From Amoebophrya sp. A120 (lineage: Eukaryota > Sar > Dinophyceae > Syndiniales > Amoebophryaceae): DNA of 64,000 nt. This document shows, piece after piece, positions 12,613 through 21,783 of the stretch (the stretch's first letter is position 1; each line of letters starts with the position of its first letter). Below the pieces are notes generated by a model. It saw nothing but the letters and a program-made list of their open reading frames with translations. It searched no databases and was not told the origin of the DNA. The translations under genes and the position numbers were made by a program. Where the stretch lies: positions 3,525,675 through 3,589,674 of the forward strand of contig CAJINV010000001.1 of assembly GCA_905178155.1 (NCBI GenBank), in the 5' to 3' direction.

Positions 12613-15600
12613 ATGGATCTTGTCGACAAGACGCGGAGCAGCTGGGGTACCGTGCTGCAAAGGAGGATGCAACGGACGTCTTTTCTTACTGCACTCGGCG
12701 GTAGTACGTTCTCTCATGTTGGCGAGCAAAAGACGCACATCATCGCTGCACACCGGGGGGACATCTCCGGAGCGATAGACGGTCTGCGCAGTACTTCTAG
12801 CAGCCCGACTTCTTGTTCTGGCGGCGACTGCAAAGCAGCCGAAGGTAGTAGCACGGCACCGACGTTTTTGGCGGTGACTCCCGGCTCACCGAGTAGGCGT
12901 GGTGATACGTCTCCAGGTGTAGAAGTGGGTCTGTCAGCGGCGCATCCACCCAGGAGAAAAGGCGCTTGTCTCGGGCCGCCACGTTTGCCTGTAGATAACA
13001 AAAACCTGAAACAGTTCTTCAAGTCGCTTCCGGGCGCTATCTTGAGTGCTGTTCCAGAGGAGGAAGCGACCACGCCCACTCTACAACCGGATCTGCAAGG
13101 AGGCAAAAGCGCAGTTCGGAGCCCCGAATCTTCCGAGAGTGACGATACTAACAGATGGGAACAAAAGAGGAATCCTCTGCTTGAGCTGCGCTCCAAAAGT
13201 GAGGTGCCAACCGGTTGCAAAGTAGATCAACATCTCGGAAGCCATCAAACGAACCCGCCACACAAAAGTTTTCTTTTGCGCATCGGCGAAAGCGGTACAG
13301 CTGCAGGCGGCCGAGGTGCAATAACGACGTTGGGCGATCTTGGATACTCTGACTTGCAGTCGGAAGCGATTAAGTGGCCATTCCGAGGACACCGAAGCAA
13401 ATCCGGCGCAAATGGACGAAGTGGACAGAGCGGAGAAGACAGCAATAGAACCATGACCGCAGATTATACTGCAACACCGTCTTCTACCAATCCGAAAAGC
13501 ACCAGTGTCGCTAAATCCCTCGGCGAAGGGGCAGAGTCAGGATCCGACTTCAAGGAAGGTGGACCTTGTTCCAGTGACGATGTGTCCCAGTTGGACGACC
13601 ACAAGGGGTTCAAGAAGCAGAGTTCGGGGTGGTTCCGGATCGGATTGCGTCAAGCGCAGGAGCCCGGTAGAAGTACGGGTGGAACTTCATTCCGTCGCCC
13701 CCCAGTGGGCGGAACGAGCAGCAGATTTGGAGTTGTGTCCCGGATTTGCCGCGGAGCGCCGGCGTTCGCACGCATTTATGTGCACTTGCCGCCGGTCCTG
13801 GGGGGAGGACGAGGAGGCGCTTTGGCGACGAACCGGGCGGCCTCAGCTTCGTCTACTTCTTCTGGTGTTAAAGCGCGAGTAGTGTCGTCAGAAGAGGACA
13901 AGAACTACTCGTGTCGGCTGTTGGCGGACAAAGATTGCTCTTGCTGTGCGCAAAACCACGAGCCGGCAACAGCTTGCGTTGGATATAATTATAATCCAGC
14001 TAGTTGTCGTGCTCCAATAAATCACTTTGACGTCGGGAACTGCCGTAGTACCTCCGAGGTCGGAGAGGAGGAAGAGTACAGACTTGCAAGACCCCACGAG
14101 GATAGTTTGAATGGCGGGTCCAACGGTAGTATCGTGGGGCGACCGTCGGATCATGACAAGATGGTGGTTCATCTGGTGGCAGAGGTGTGTCACCGCATGC
14201 TCACTGACCTAGCGGACGAAAAAATGCTGTCCTCGTCGTGCTGCGCGGAGATCTCGGTGTCAGACGCCGCCGCCACACTGTTGCGGGACCTCCTGGTGGG
14301 TGCCAGTGAGGACGCAGTTATGTTTTTGCGACGTGCGGACAACTACCGTGTGTGGCGTGCACGTGAGGTCGGATCTGACAAGGACGTCTCGCCTGCGACG
14401 GAGCGTCTGCTGCTAGACATGCTGCGGAAGCGGTTACAGAACGAGGAGAAGAAGCTGCGGCAGAAGGGGGCAAAAACGCAGAATCCGGCGCCGGCCCCCC
14501 AAGAACTACGAGCGAACCAACATGTTTATCAAGCGTGGGCGACCGAGGCGCAGGTCGAGGAGCTGCTGCAGGCCGCGCAGGACCGGAAGCGCCAGCGCCA
14601 ACTCGAGTCGACGTACAAGGAGGTACAACGGATCACCCGTGTCTTGGAGCGGACGCTCGCTTGCCAGTACGCCGCTGAGACCACAGAACCGCTCAGACCA
14701 CAGGACCTGCAGAGGCATAGCGCAGAGATGAAGCAAGGCCATGGCCTCGTACAAATGCTGAAAGTGCAAGTTGTACACCCTGGTGTCCGGGAAGTACAAA
14801 AAGTACATGCGGACAGCACATCAGCAATATCTTCAATCCGAAGCATGTCGCACCAGCACCAGGACGAGTCGAAGGCGGCACCTCTGCGCCGTATTGACGC
14901 TCCAGTGCCAGTTTGCCTCCAGGATTTGACAAGTGACGAGATAACTGACCAAGCACTCGAGGCCGGTGTTTTTGTCGCATTGGACGGCCGCGTGGTAGAC
15001 ATCAAAACCGCCGAGGGCGACGAGTGTAGTGTTCCGGTGGCTGTCGGCGGTGTTGGGAACGGTGAGTCAGTACATCAAGAACTACTACACGAAGGAGCTA
15101 AGAGCTGTGACGCAGCGAAAGAGGAGAGAGCTGAAATCTTCGAGCTCGACAAGAACAAAAACGACGGGGCCGCCGAGCTCTACCAGCATCCGACCGAGGA
15201 GGAACTGCGGGACGATTGGCTCCCAAACAAGGATGAATATGCTGACGAGGAAGTGCGAATGAACGCAAACGAGGACTTCTGCCTGGAACAGATTCTGAGC
15301 GCGGGAAGCAACGACCTGGGCGGGGACGACTTGTCGAAAGACTCTGTGTCGCAAAAACTTTTTCAAGAACTACAAACGGATAAACTAGACGACGTCTCGA
15401 CGGCCGACCTGCTTTCGAATCCCGCAAGCGAAACCGCGATGGAGGAGCCGCTCCCGGAGGAAACCACGCCCTGCCCCGCGTACGACCCGCAGGCGCCGCC
15501 CCACCCCTTGTGCCAAGCGAAACCGGACGAAGACTTGCTCGAGTGCCTGCAGGGAGAATGGGAGTGCTGCTCCGAAGCGGTGCCGCGGGACCTTGAGCAT

Positions 15601-16353
15601 TTCGCGGAGCGTGCGGCGGCGGGGGCGGGGGTGGGCGTCGGCATGAATGCGAACAAGAACAAATCCGCAAACAGCAAGACTACCCCCTGCGACAAAGCGG
15701 AAGCAAGTTCAAGTAGTGCTTGTTCCAGGTCTGGCAGGAATAAAAAGATGGTTCCCGCTTGCGAAGTCACGTACTTGAAGGCGTTCACTGTGGTTGGTAA
15801 AAAAGTGACCGAGCGCCGGCTACGGGAGGTGGTGTCTTCACGCGAGACGGTGCACACGCGCGAACTGCGACTGGAGCCGGCCCGGCATTGGCTGGGGTTT
15901 GCAATGGAAGGTCGGCCACTGGTAATTTACAAGTTTCCGAATATTTTCGGCGGTGCGGTCTTCGTACGGCGAATCGGACGGACGACGTCGATTTGCTACC
16001 GGCGCAAGCAGGATGCAGCGTTATTTTCGGCGGCAGGCCGGGGTCCAGCTCCGGCCTCGTGCAAGAACGACGCGGCAGCCAGTTTAAAAGAGCCGTGCCT
16101 CCGCCCGGATGCAACGCGGGATAATACTACGGCAGCTTGCACAGAAGTTAATACAGCTAGCCCAGATTGTTCGTTACAGCGACAGGTAAACAAAAATGAA
16201 GTCGAAAAGCCGGTAGCAACTACATCACCGGTCGAAGATAAGGTGAAGGATGCAGCCTTCCCAGAAGGTGTTCTTCCACTGGCAAAGGGAGAGCACTGCA
16301 CATACCAGGGGGCGCCGCAGTTGCCGTCGCCCTTTCCCGTGGGCTTGTCCTGA
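12613..16353 (+). CDS. Large protein of unknown function, single exon (1,246 aa)
   Basis: One uninterrupted frame with ATG at 12613 directly after a candidate acceptor AG. I do not recognise a family over its length. Residues 1-420 are Ser/Gly/Pro-rich and probably disordered. A Cys-rich patch (DCSCCAQNH) lies near 440-480, and helical segments around 510-560 and 600-700 are rich in Gln, Glu and Arg and could form a coiled coil. Near residue 975 LQGEWECC begins a short segment that resumes at about 1050-1130 with alternating hydrophobic residues (VTYLKAFTVVGKKV, GRPLVIYKFP, AVFVRRIGR), which looks like a small beta-rich domain interrupted by a disordered loop. The ends are low complexity. No membrane segment or signal peptide is evident. 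Codon use and GC content match the neighbours. Confidence 0.6.
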   Translation: MDLVDKTRSSWGTVLQRRMQRTSFLTALGGSTFSHVGEQKTHIIAAHRGDISGAIDGLRSTSSSPTSCSGGDCKAAEGSSTAPTFLAVTPGSPSRRGDTSPGVEVGLSAAHPPRRKGACLGPPRLPVDNKNLKQFFKSLPGAILSAVPEEEATTPTLQPDLQGGKSAVRSPESSESDDTNRWEQKRNPLLELRSKSEVPTGCKVDQHLGSHQTNPPHKSFLLRIGESGTAAGGRGAITTLGDLGYSDLQSEAIKWPFRGHRSKSGANGRSGQSGEDSNRTMTADYTATPSSTNPKSTSVAKSLGEGAESGSDFKEGGPCSSDDVSQLDDHKGFKKQSSGWFRIGLRQAQEPGRSTGGTSFRRPPVGGTSSRFGVVSRICRGAPAFARIYVHLPPVLGGGRGGALATNRAASASSTSSGVKARVVSSEEDKNYSCRLLADKDCSCCAQNHEPATACVGYNYNPASCRAPINHFDVGNCRSTSEVGEEEEYRLARPHEDSLNGGSNGSIVGRPSDHDKMVVHLVAEVCHRMLTDLADEKMLSSSCCAEISVSDAAATLLRDLLVGASEDAVMFLRRADNYRVWRAREVGSDKDVSPATERLLLDMLRKRLQNEEKKLRQKGAKTQNPAPAPQELRANQHVYQAWATEAQVEELLQAAQDRKRQRQLESTYKEVQRITRVLERTLACQYAAETTEPLRPQDLQRHSAEMKQGHGLVQMLKVQVVHPGVREVQKVHADSTSAISSIRSMSHQHQDESKAAPLRRIDAPVPVCLQDLTSDEITDQALEAGVFVALDGRVVDIKTAEGDECSVPVAVGGVGNGESVHQELLHEGAKSCDAAKEERAEIFELDKNKNDGAAELYQHPTEEELRDDWLPNKDEYADEEVRMNANEDFCLEQILSAGSNDLGGDDLSKDSVSQKLFQELQTDKLDDVSTADLLSNPASETAMEEPLPEETTPCPAYDPQAPPHPLCQAKPDEDLLECLQGEWECCSEAVPRDLEHFAERAAAGAGVGVGMNANKNKSANSKTTPCDKAEASSSSACSRSGRNKKMVPACEVTYLKAFTVVGKKVTERRLREVVSSRETVHTRELRLEPARHWLGFAMEGRPLVIYKFPNIFGGAVFVRRIGRTTSICYRRKQDAALFSAAGRGPAPASCKNDAAASLKEPCLRPDATRDNTTAACTEVNTASPDCSLQRQVNKNEVEKPVATTSPVEDKVKDAAFPEGVLPLAKGEHCTYQGAPQLPSPFPVGLS

Positions 16354-17080
16354 GGGTAAGGAGCCCTAATACCGTGAGAGCTACGATTCTGTTTTGTCGT
16401 GAAGTAGATTAGATACGCCTCCTAGTTTACCGTTTTAATTTTAAAATTTTTTTCCGAAGGTAAGACAAAGACTCTTCTGGATATCATATTGTCGAGATAC
16501 GTTCTGGCATAGGAGGATTTGCGTGCCTTGCTGTTGAGTCCTCATCAACTCGATCATCTTATCGGAAAAAGGTTTGTATGAAAGGGTACCGAAAATTATT
16601 TTGTAACGTTGCTCCTGCTCCTTTTTCCCGCTTGTATAGTATTGTATCGAATGCGTTAGCGTTGTAGTTTTATACTTCATTATAGCGAGGTCCTCGTTGA
16701 AGATGGGTCCTCGTTGCTGAAGTTGAAATTGATTCTGACTGCATGATATTTTCATGGTGCTCGTCTGGCTACAACATTTGAGTCCTTTTTTGCTTTCAAA
16801 TTCAGTATCGAGTTGTCTGCAAAAAGTAAATCGCCCATTCTCGAAGATTCCAAAAAGAATTTCATGCGTGAGATACACTTTTGTAGGCCCTCACATAATC
16901 ATAAACTTGTTTGGATATCCCTTCCGAGTGGAATTTTTCGATTTTTTTAGACCGAGTTCTCTTTTTTCTCTTTGCTTTACTTGCCGAGATAAAAAATGCT
17001 ACCTGGGGAAACTACCTCTCTCGTGTATCTGAATTATCTGCACGATGCAAGACAGTAGACTAATGGTAGAACTCGACTAC

Positions 17081-17101
17081 GTTGCCCATGGCATGGGCAA
17101 C
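17081..17101. repeat. Perfect 21-bp palindrome (10-bp arms, 1-base centre)
   Basis: GTTGCCCATG, one G, then CATGGGCAAC. It shares its last base with the larger palindrome that follows. Confidence 0.9.
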
Positions 17102-17141
17102 AAGCATACGAGTAAAGCATGATGCTTTACTCGTATGCTTG
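17101..17141. repeat. Perfect 41-bp palindrome (20-bp arms, 1-base centre)
   Basis: The left arm CAAGCATACGAGTAAAGCAT (17101-17120) is matched exactly by its reverse complement at 17122-17141, with one G between. As RNA it would form a 20-bp hairpin with essentially no loop; as DNA it is a cruciform candidate. It is not followed by a T-run, so it is not a simple terminator. Confidence 0.9.
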
Positions 17142-17879
17142 TGTCTGCATGAAATGGAAAAAATAGGATTTCTAACTTTGTCTCTACGGATATGAAACTT
17201 TCAGAAATGCAGATTGCTAGGTCACGTTGGTGATCATATCTGTCATTTTCTGATAATGTCGTACTGGATTGCGGCAGAACTGCATCTGGAAGTAGATCAT
17301 CAAGGATACCATGCTCTATACCACCACCGACAAACTTTGACGGTGCGTGTAGATTTCCTGGCGGGGAATCAGAAATGTTGATGTTCAGCCTTAGATTTTG
17401 ATGACCATGAAGAATACAATCGCGAGCGAGGGCTGTTGCAAATCGCCGAGAGACATCATCGTTTCAACATTTTTTGAAAATAAATAGAAGAAGAAACAGG
17501 GTGCTCAGTGTGCAATGATGCGGATGCTTCATTATAGGTTTTGAAGCAGTGATCAATACTCTCTGACAGGAGGATGAATCCTGCCAAAAAAGGCGCGTTT
17601 ACTACAAATGGTTGTTGATATCCCCACACATTGCTGAGCTTACATTAATTTTTTGCTTCCCCTTACGAGACGTCGCATCATCAATAGTCTTGATCCTTTT
17701 GTAAACTACGTGCACGTGCCGCGCACCAGATCAACCACCACCTCTTCATTGTACTTTGTCTGATTTTGATTTTTCGCAATGTGCAGGAACTACGACGGTC
17801 TCAACGACGTGTATTTGCTTCCGCTTGGTACAAGTTCAATTGACAATTGAGTCATCATGATGCGAGGCCTAGTTGCACC

Positions 17880-19403
17880 ATGTTGCGCGTGTGTGGCCTA
17901 TCTGGAGATGACGAAGTTTGCGTGCCGCTCCACCACGTCAGTCACTTAGCCACCGTTGGCGAGCTAAAAGCCTTTCTCGCGGACCGATGGCCGCGGGCTC
18001 CCCCACCGTGCATTATTTTGCTCCAAGGAGTAGATGACGACAATTTTTTCGAAAATGATGAAGGACCCTCACCAGTTGCTGACGGCACGTCGCCGGAGGT
18101 GGCAGAAGCAGAGGTGTCAAGAGTTGTTACATGCGCTCCACGAGGACATGAGATGGAGAAGCAGGATCAACGACAGACGAGGACTCCTGAACATAGTCTG
18201 GGCGGCCCAGAGAATACACCTGGCAAAAACACAGCGGCGTCCAGTACGAAAGCCACTTCATCCAGTACAACAGAGGGTCAAAACTACTACGTCCATGGTG
18301 AGGACGAGAGCGAGGAGGTGGGCGAAACTGCGCTGCGTTTGTTAATCAAGCCCCCGCAGTTTGTGGACAGCGTACCTCCTGCTAGCGACTTTTCCGCGAA
18401 CGCGCCGCCCATGGCTTTTCTGGACGCGGCCTTCAGCACGACCTATTTGGGGCCGGTCGTGTTGGATTGCAACGCGCTCGAGGCGATGGAGGTGTTTCGC
18501 CAGTTCCTGTACTGGTTTCGGGAAGTCGACGACGCCTGCGCTACATCCGTACCGCTGCTGCAGCACGTGGTACAGAATTACGGATCCGAGATGGTCTGCA
18601 TCATAGTGGAACGTCTCCTGCGGCTCAAGGCACACAGAGTGCTCGGGGACTACGTAGAACACGGGACCACGAACAGGGGCGGTGAAGAAGAGACCTTTAT
18701 TTTCAACAGCGCTGCTGCCTCTACGTCTGCTTCCAGGGGCACTACTTCTCCAGCAGCCGCGAGAATAGTAAATGCCTCCTACAACGAAGCAACCGCGTTC
18801 GGAGGTGCGTCGGTGCTCCACCTTCTTCTTCGCGGAATCCTGAAGCCCGTGCCGCTGCTGCCGCCAGATCGGAAGCTTACGAGCCAGCTACTCACCTACC
18901 TCGAAGCACTTCTCATCCGGGTACTGCGCGAGGCCACGCCGGAGTCGCTGAACACGACCGGGAAATTTGCGGACGAAGAGAAAAACTGGACCAGCCAGGT
19001 CTGTGAGCTCTTTGCCAGTGCAATTCTGGGTTTAGAACTCTTAACTCGCCCGGATCTGGAAGTTTCCACTTTGCTGCAAATCGCGCAGAGCCGGGACCGC
19101 TGCTGCACATGCCTTGTGGTCGCCACGGCTAACGGGCATTTAGCGGTGTGCGAAAAGATCGTCGAGAGACTGGGGAAGCATCTGGATCAGAAGTATCTCC
19201 GGGTTCGGTACCCGGTCACGCGGCAGCCGAATGTACTGGGGCAGCTCCGGAAATCCCTCGGCTACGTGTTCGAGTCTTCCGCGCAGTGCGGGGGAAAGAA
19301 CGCAGCGGAGATATGCGTACACAACGTGAGCCGGATGGGGGATCAAGCGGAAGAGTGGCTAGCTCTTTCCGAGCAGCTCAAGCAGCTGGAAAAGAAAGGA
19401 TAA
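17880..19403 (+). CDS. Protein with ubiquitin-like N-terminus and ankyrin-like C-terminus (507 aa)
   Basis: Single exon; 17880 is the first in-frame ATG. Residues 1-55 (LRVCGLSGDDEVCVPL...VGELKAFLADRW...CIILLQG) follow the beta-beta-alpha-beta order of a ubiquitin-like fold, a start often seen on ankyrin proteins of dinoflagellates. Residues ~65-165 are disordered and charged. From ~170 a helical region follows, with helix pairs resembling degenerate ankyrin or armadillo units; the clearest is LVVATANGHLAVCEKIVERL near 415-440. The function is unknown. The ubiquitin-like call rests on pattern only and could be wrong. Confidence 0.6.
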   Translation: MLRVCGLSGDDEVCVPLHHVSHLATVGELKAFLADRWPRAPPPCIILLQGVDDDNFFENDEGPSPVADGTSPEVAEAEVSRVVTCAPRGHEMEKQDQRQTRTPEHSLGGPENTPGKNTAASSTKATSSSTTEGQNYYVHGEDESEEVGETALRLLIKPPQFVDSVPPASDFSANAPPMAFLDAAFSTTYLGPVVLDCNALEAMEVFRQFLYWFREVDDACATSVPLLQHVVQNYGSEMVCIIVERLLRLKAHRVLGDYVEHGTTNRGGEEETFIFNSAAASTSASRGTTSPAAARIVNASYNEATAFGGASVLHLLLRGILKPVPLLPPDRKLTSQLLTYLEALLIRVLREATPESLNTTGKFADEEKNWTSQVCELFASAILGLELLTRPDLEVSTLLQIAQSRDRCCTCLVVATANGHLAVCEKIVERLGKHLDQKYLRVRYPVTRQPNVLGQLRKSLGYVFESSAQCGGKNAAEICVHNVSRMGDQAEEWLALSEQLKQLEKKG

Positions 19404-19940
19404 AAAATCTTCAATGTGTCTGTTGTCGGGACAGTTACGGTAGAAATACAAGCGACGCATGATTATATCAGGTGTATGCGGTACGCATCTTCAAAGCGCA
19501 TCAGATCCTCACAGCCGCGGGCTCGACATGTGTCATCATTTGGAAAAGACGTGTTCGTGAATTGCGATCAAGAAGTAAGTAGAAAGAATAAACTTGCTGA
19601 CGTTCGACAGATCATGCTTAAGTAAGTACTTCTAAGCGACTTAGATCAACAAATAGAGCCTAATTTTGCTGATGCTGAATCAATCTGCAATGCTCACACT
19701 TTGAACACTATGTAATTGCGCAGGCAGTATATGTGTAAAGTTTGACAGAGTCAGAATGCTGTTTTTGTCATAGTAGGCCTAGAAAAGGCTTCTATAGGCA
19801 AAGGGATGAACTGCATCCCTTAGAAGATCTCCTTATGTCATAGAACGTAAAACTTTTTAGATGTAGATCATCAGTATTTCGCTTTAGAGGGTGCAGGACA
19901 TTTTCTGTCTTTGCTACCGGTCTATTAAGGAGAAGAAAAT
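19404..19940. other. Spacer before the TAF7-like gene
   Basis: AT-rich, with no exon or repeat recognised. Confidence 0.4.
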
Positions 19941-20873
19941 ATGATCACCACTTTCAGTGACGACGAGGACGAGGTCGCCGGGTACCAAGTGGAGAGCCTT
20001 ACGGAAGCGGGCGAAACTACCTTCAGCAAAGGCTACGAGCCGCTGATCCGCAACACGCCCGCTTTCGAGCAGGGTTTTTTCGAGGATGTGTCCGTGCTCC
20101 GGCTGCCGCAAAAGCTGGCCCGCGAAGTCCAGCAACCGGGGGCGCAGCTCGAGTTTTGCGGCGACTACATCCTTCTAAACGGCATCCGGTACCCGTGCGC
20201 CCACCACCAGCTGCCCTACCCGGTGGAAGCGTTCGAGGAGCGGTTTAAGGTGGCTGATGTGCAACACATATCGGTGGTCGATGGGTCCAGACCAATAATA
20301 CCAGGGGAAAATCGTAAAAAGAATAAACCGCCACATAAAAGAACTCAAGCGGGCCGCGAGATGAACAACAGCGCAGATGTGCGCGGAACAGCATCTGGTA
20401 CTACACCTGGAAGACATAAAAATCCTGCAGATGATGAAAACGTCGACCTTGATATCGACGAGGAAGGAAATTATGAACCTCCCGGTACATCAACTAAGCA
20501 GCCGGGAGATCATGCTGACGACATTGACGAGGAGGGGGCACCTCCTACTTTACAGCAGCCCCGACTGCTCGAAAAGGTCCCGGACTGCGTGAGGCCACAG
20601 AGCATGGGTCTCACGAACGTGCGACGACCGAAGAAGAAGCCCTCGGGCTTCACGGACGAACTGTTGCAAGAGGCTTGGGTCGCACTGGAGGAGCTTGCGA
20701 CAGACGGCGACTACTCGTACTGCGAGGACATTGTCGAACTGGACGAGGAGGCGTATTTGGAGCTGCGCCAGAGACACCGTGCGCAAGAATGGTTTCCGCC
20801 TGACGACAGTGCCTTCGGTAGCGGGGCGGATGAGGATGACACCAGTAGCTCCGGCTCCGTTGATTCGGACTGA
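19941..20873 (+). CDS. TAF7: TAF7-like subunit of transcription factor TFIID (310 aa)
   Basis: Single exon beginning at ATG 19941. Residues ~47-115 match the TAFII55/TAF7 N-terminal domain: VLRLPQKLAREV, then LEFCGDYILLNGIRYPC, then HHQLPYPVEAFEERF and VADVQHISVV, in the family's usual order and spacing. Residues ~215-235 contain QSMGLTNVRRPKKK, comparable to the GLTPPMKNVR-type motif after the central part of TAF7. In other eukaryotes TAF7 binds TAF1 within TFIID. The acidic, Ser-rich tail and the charged insert at ~120-200 are lineage-specific. Dinoflagellates have an altered TBP (TLF), so a retained TAF7 is informative. The main uncertainty is the low identity typical of this lineage. Confidence 0.7.
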   Translation: MITTFSDDEDEVAGYQVESLTEAGETTFSKGYEPLIRNTPAFEQGFFEDVSVLRLPQKLAREVQQPGAQLEFCGDYILLNGIRYPCAHHQLPYPVEAFEERFKVADVQHISVVDGSRPIIPGENRKKNKPPHKRTQAGREMNNSADVRGTASGTTPGRHKNPADDENVDLDIDEEGNYEPPGTSTKQPGDHADDIDEEGAPPTLQQPRLLEKVPDCVRPQSMGLTNVRRPKKKPSGFTDELLQEAWVALEELATDGDYSYCEDIVELDEEAYLELRQRHRAQEWFPPDDSAFGSGADEDDTSSSGSVDSD

Positions 20874-21783
20874 CCGGAAAATACGAGCAGATGCGATGTC
20901 ATTTTTTCGACGACTTGAGTGTAGTTTAGTTCACACCACGACATCAATAAGGCGACAAGTATCTATTCATATCGGCACCTTGTTTGGGTAGCTTCTAGAA
21001 TAACAACGCACCTACCTCATGCTGGTTGGAATCTTTTCTAAGCACTATCGAATTGTTGTCTCCACAGCAGGTCCTTCTAGTTCTGGGCGACACTTACGAC
21101 TTGATGGTGTCAGCCAGATGCGTTAACGACAAATATCTGCACGGCCGATGCGTTAACGAAAAATATCTTCCACCGATCGCGTAGCGATCAAATTTGCGTT
21201 TCCGCTATAGTTCTGACATTATAATTTGAAATACACCAGATCAGGAGGAAGATCGTTTTGTATAAATAGGTTTCATCTGTTCCATTGTGCTACTAACGCT
21301 CGAGTTGATCTACTATCTTGAAATGATGAAGATCTTTGTGTTGCATGGACACGAAATAGCAAGTCGTCGATTCAAAATATCTTTATTGCAGAAACACTCA
21401 AAGATAAACTAAAGAACACGATCTCGTCGTTTCCTCGTCTGTTCTGGAGATAAGACAGTCTTCGATTTGTCATCTGAGCGACAGGTGGGGCTGGCAGAAC
21501 GAACCGAGAAAGCGACTATTTTTTTGTTGTGGCAGTACGAAAACGACAGCGACCACCAACAATAACAAATTAATTAACGAAAATGAATGATGTAGAATCC
21601 ATGAGCCTCTGAACACCTCCAATGAGACCCGTTATGGTAATTGCTTCTGAAAGTATGTTGTGCGCTCTCTCGACTAGAGAGTTCAGAAAAATATAGCCTT
21701 CCCAGCGGGACACGCAGTCGTCTGTGCCGGGACCACGCTAGTGAGTCATCCCTCTACAACGAGACCACCACGACTTCGGCAAC
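20874..21783. other. Spacer with a short direct repeat
   Basis: AT-rich. Contains the paired 22-bp repeat listed separately and a small dyad (GATCGC, GTA, GCGATC) at 21175-21189. No exon recognised. Confidence 0.4.
21117..21168 (+). repeat. Two 22-bp direct repeats, 30-bp period
   Basis: Copies at 21117-21138 and 21147-21168 read GATGCGTTAACG followed by A-rich AAATATCT and differ at one base. The GTTAAC core is itself palindromic. The function is unknown. Confidence 0.8.

Larger units (their letters stand above)
16354..17879. other. 1.5-kb AT-rich spacer holding two adjacent palindromes
   Basis: The longest intergenic stretch in the first third of the window. A 145-codon frame on the minus strand (16441-16878) begins at GTG, has AT-rich composition and resembles no family I know, so I do not call it. 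The only ordered structure I see is the palindrome pair at 17081-17141. Confidence 0.5.

Noticed and set aside
16441-16878. 145-codon minus-strand frame in the large spacer
   Set aside because: Starts at GTG, AT-rich, no recognisable family, and opposite to the direction of all other genes.
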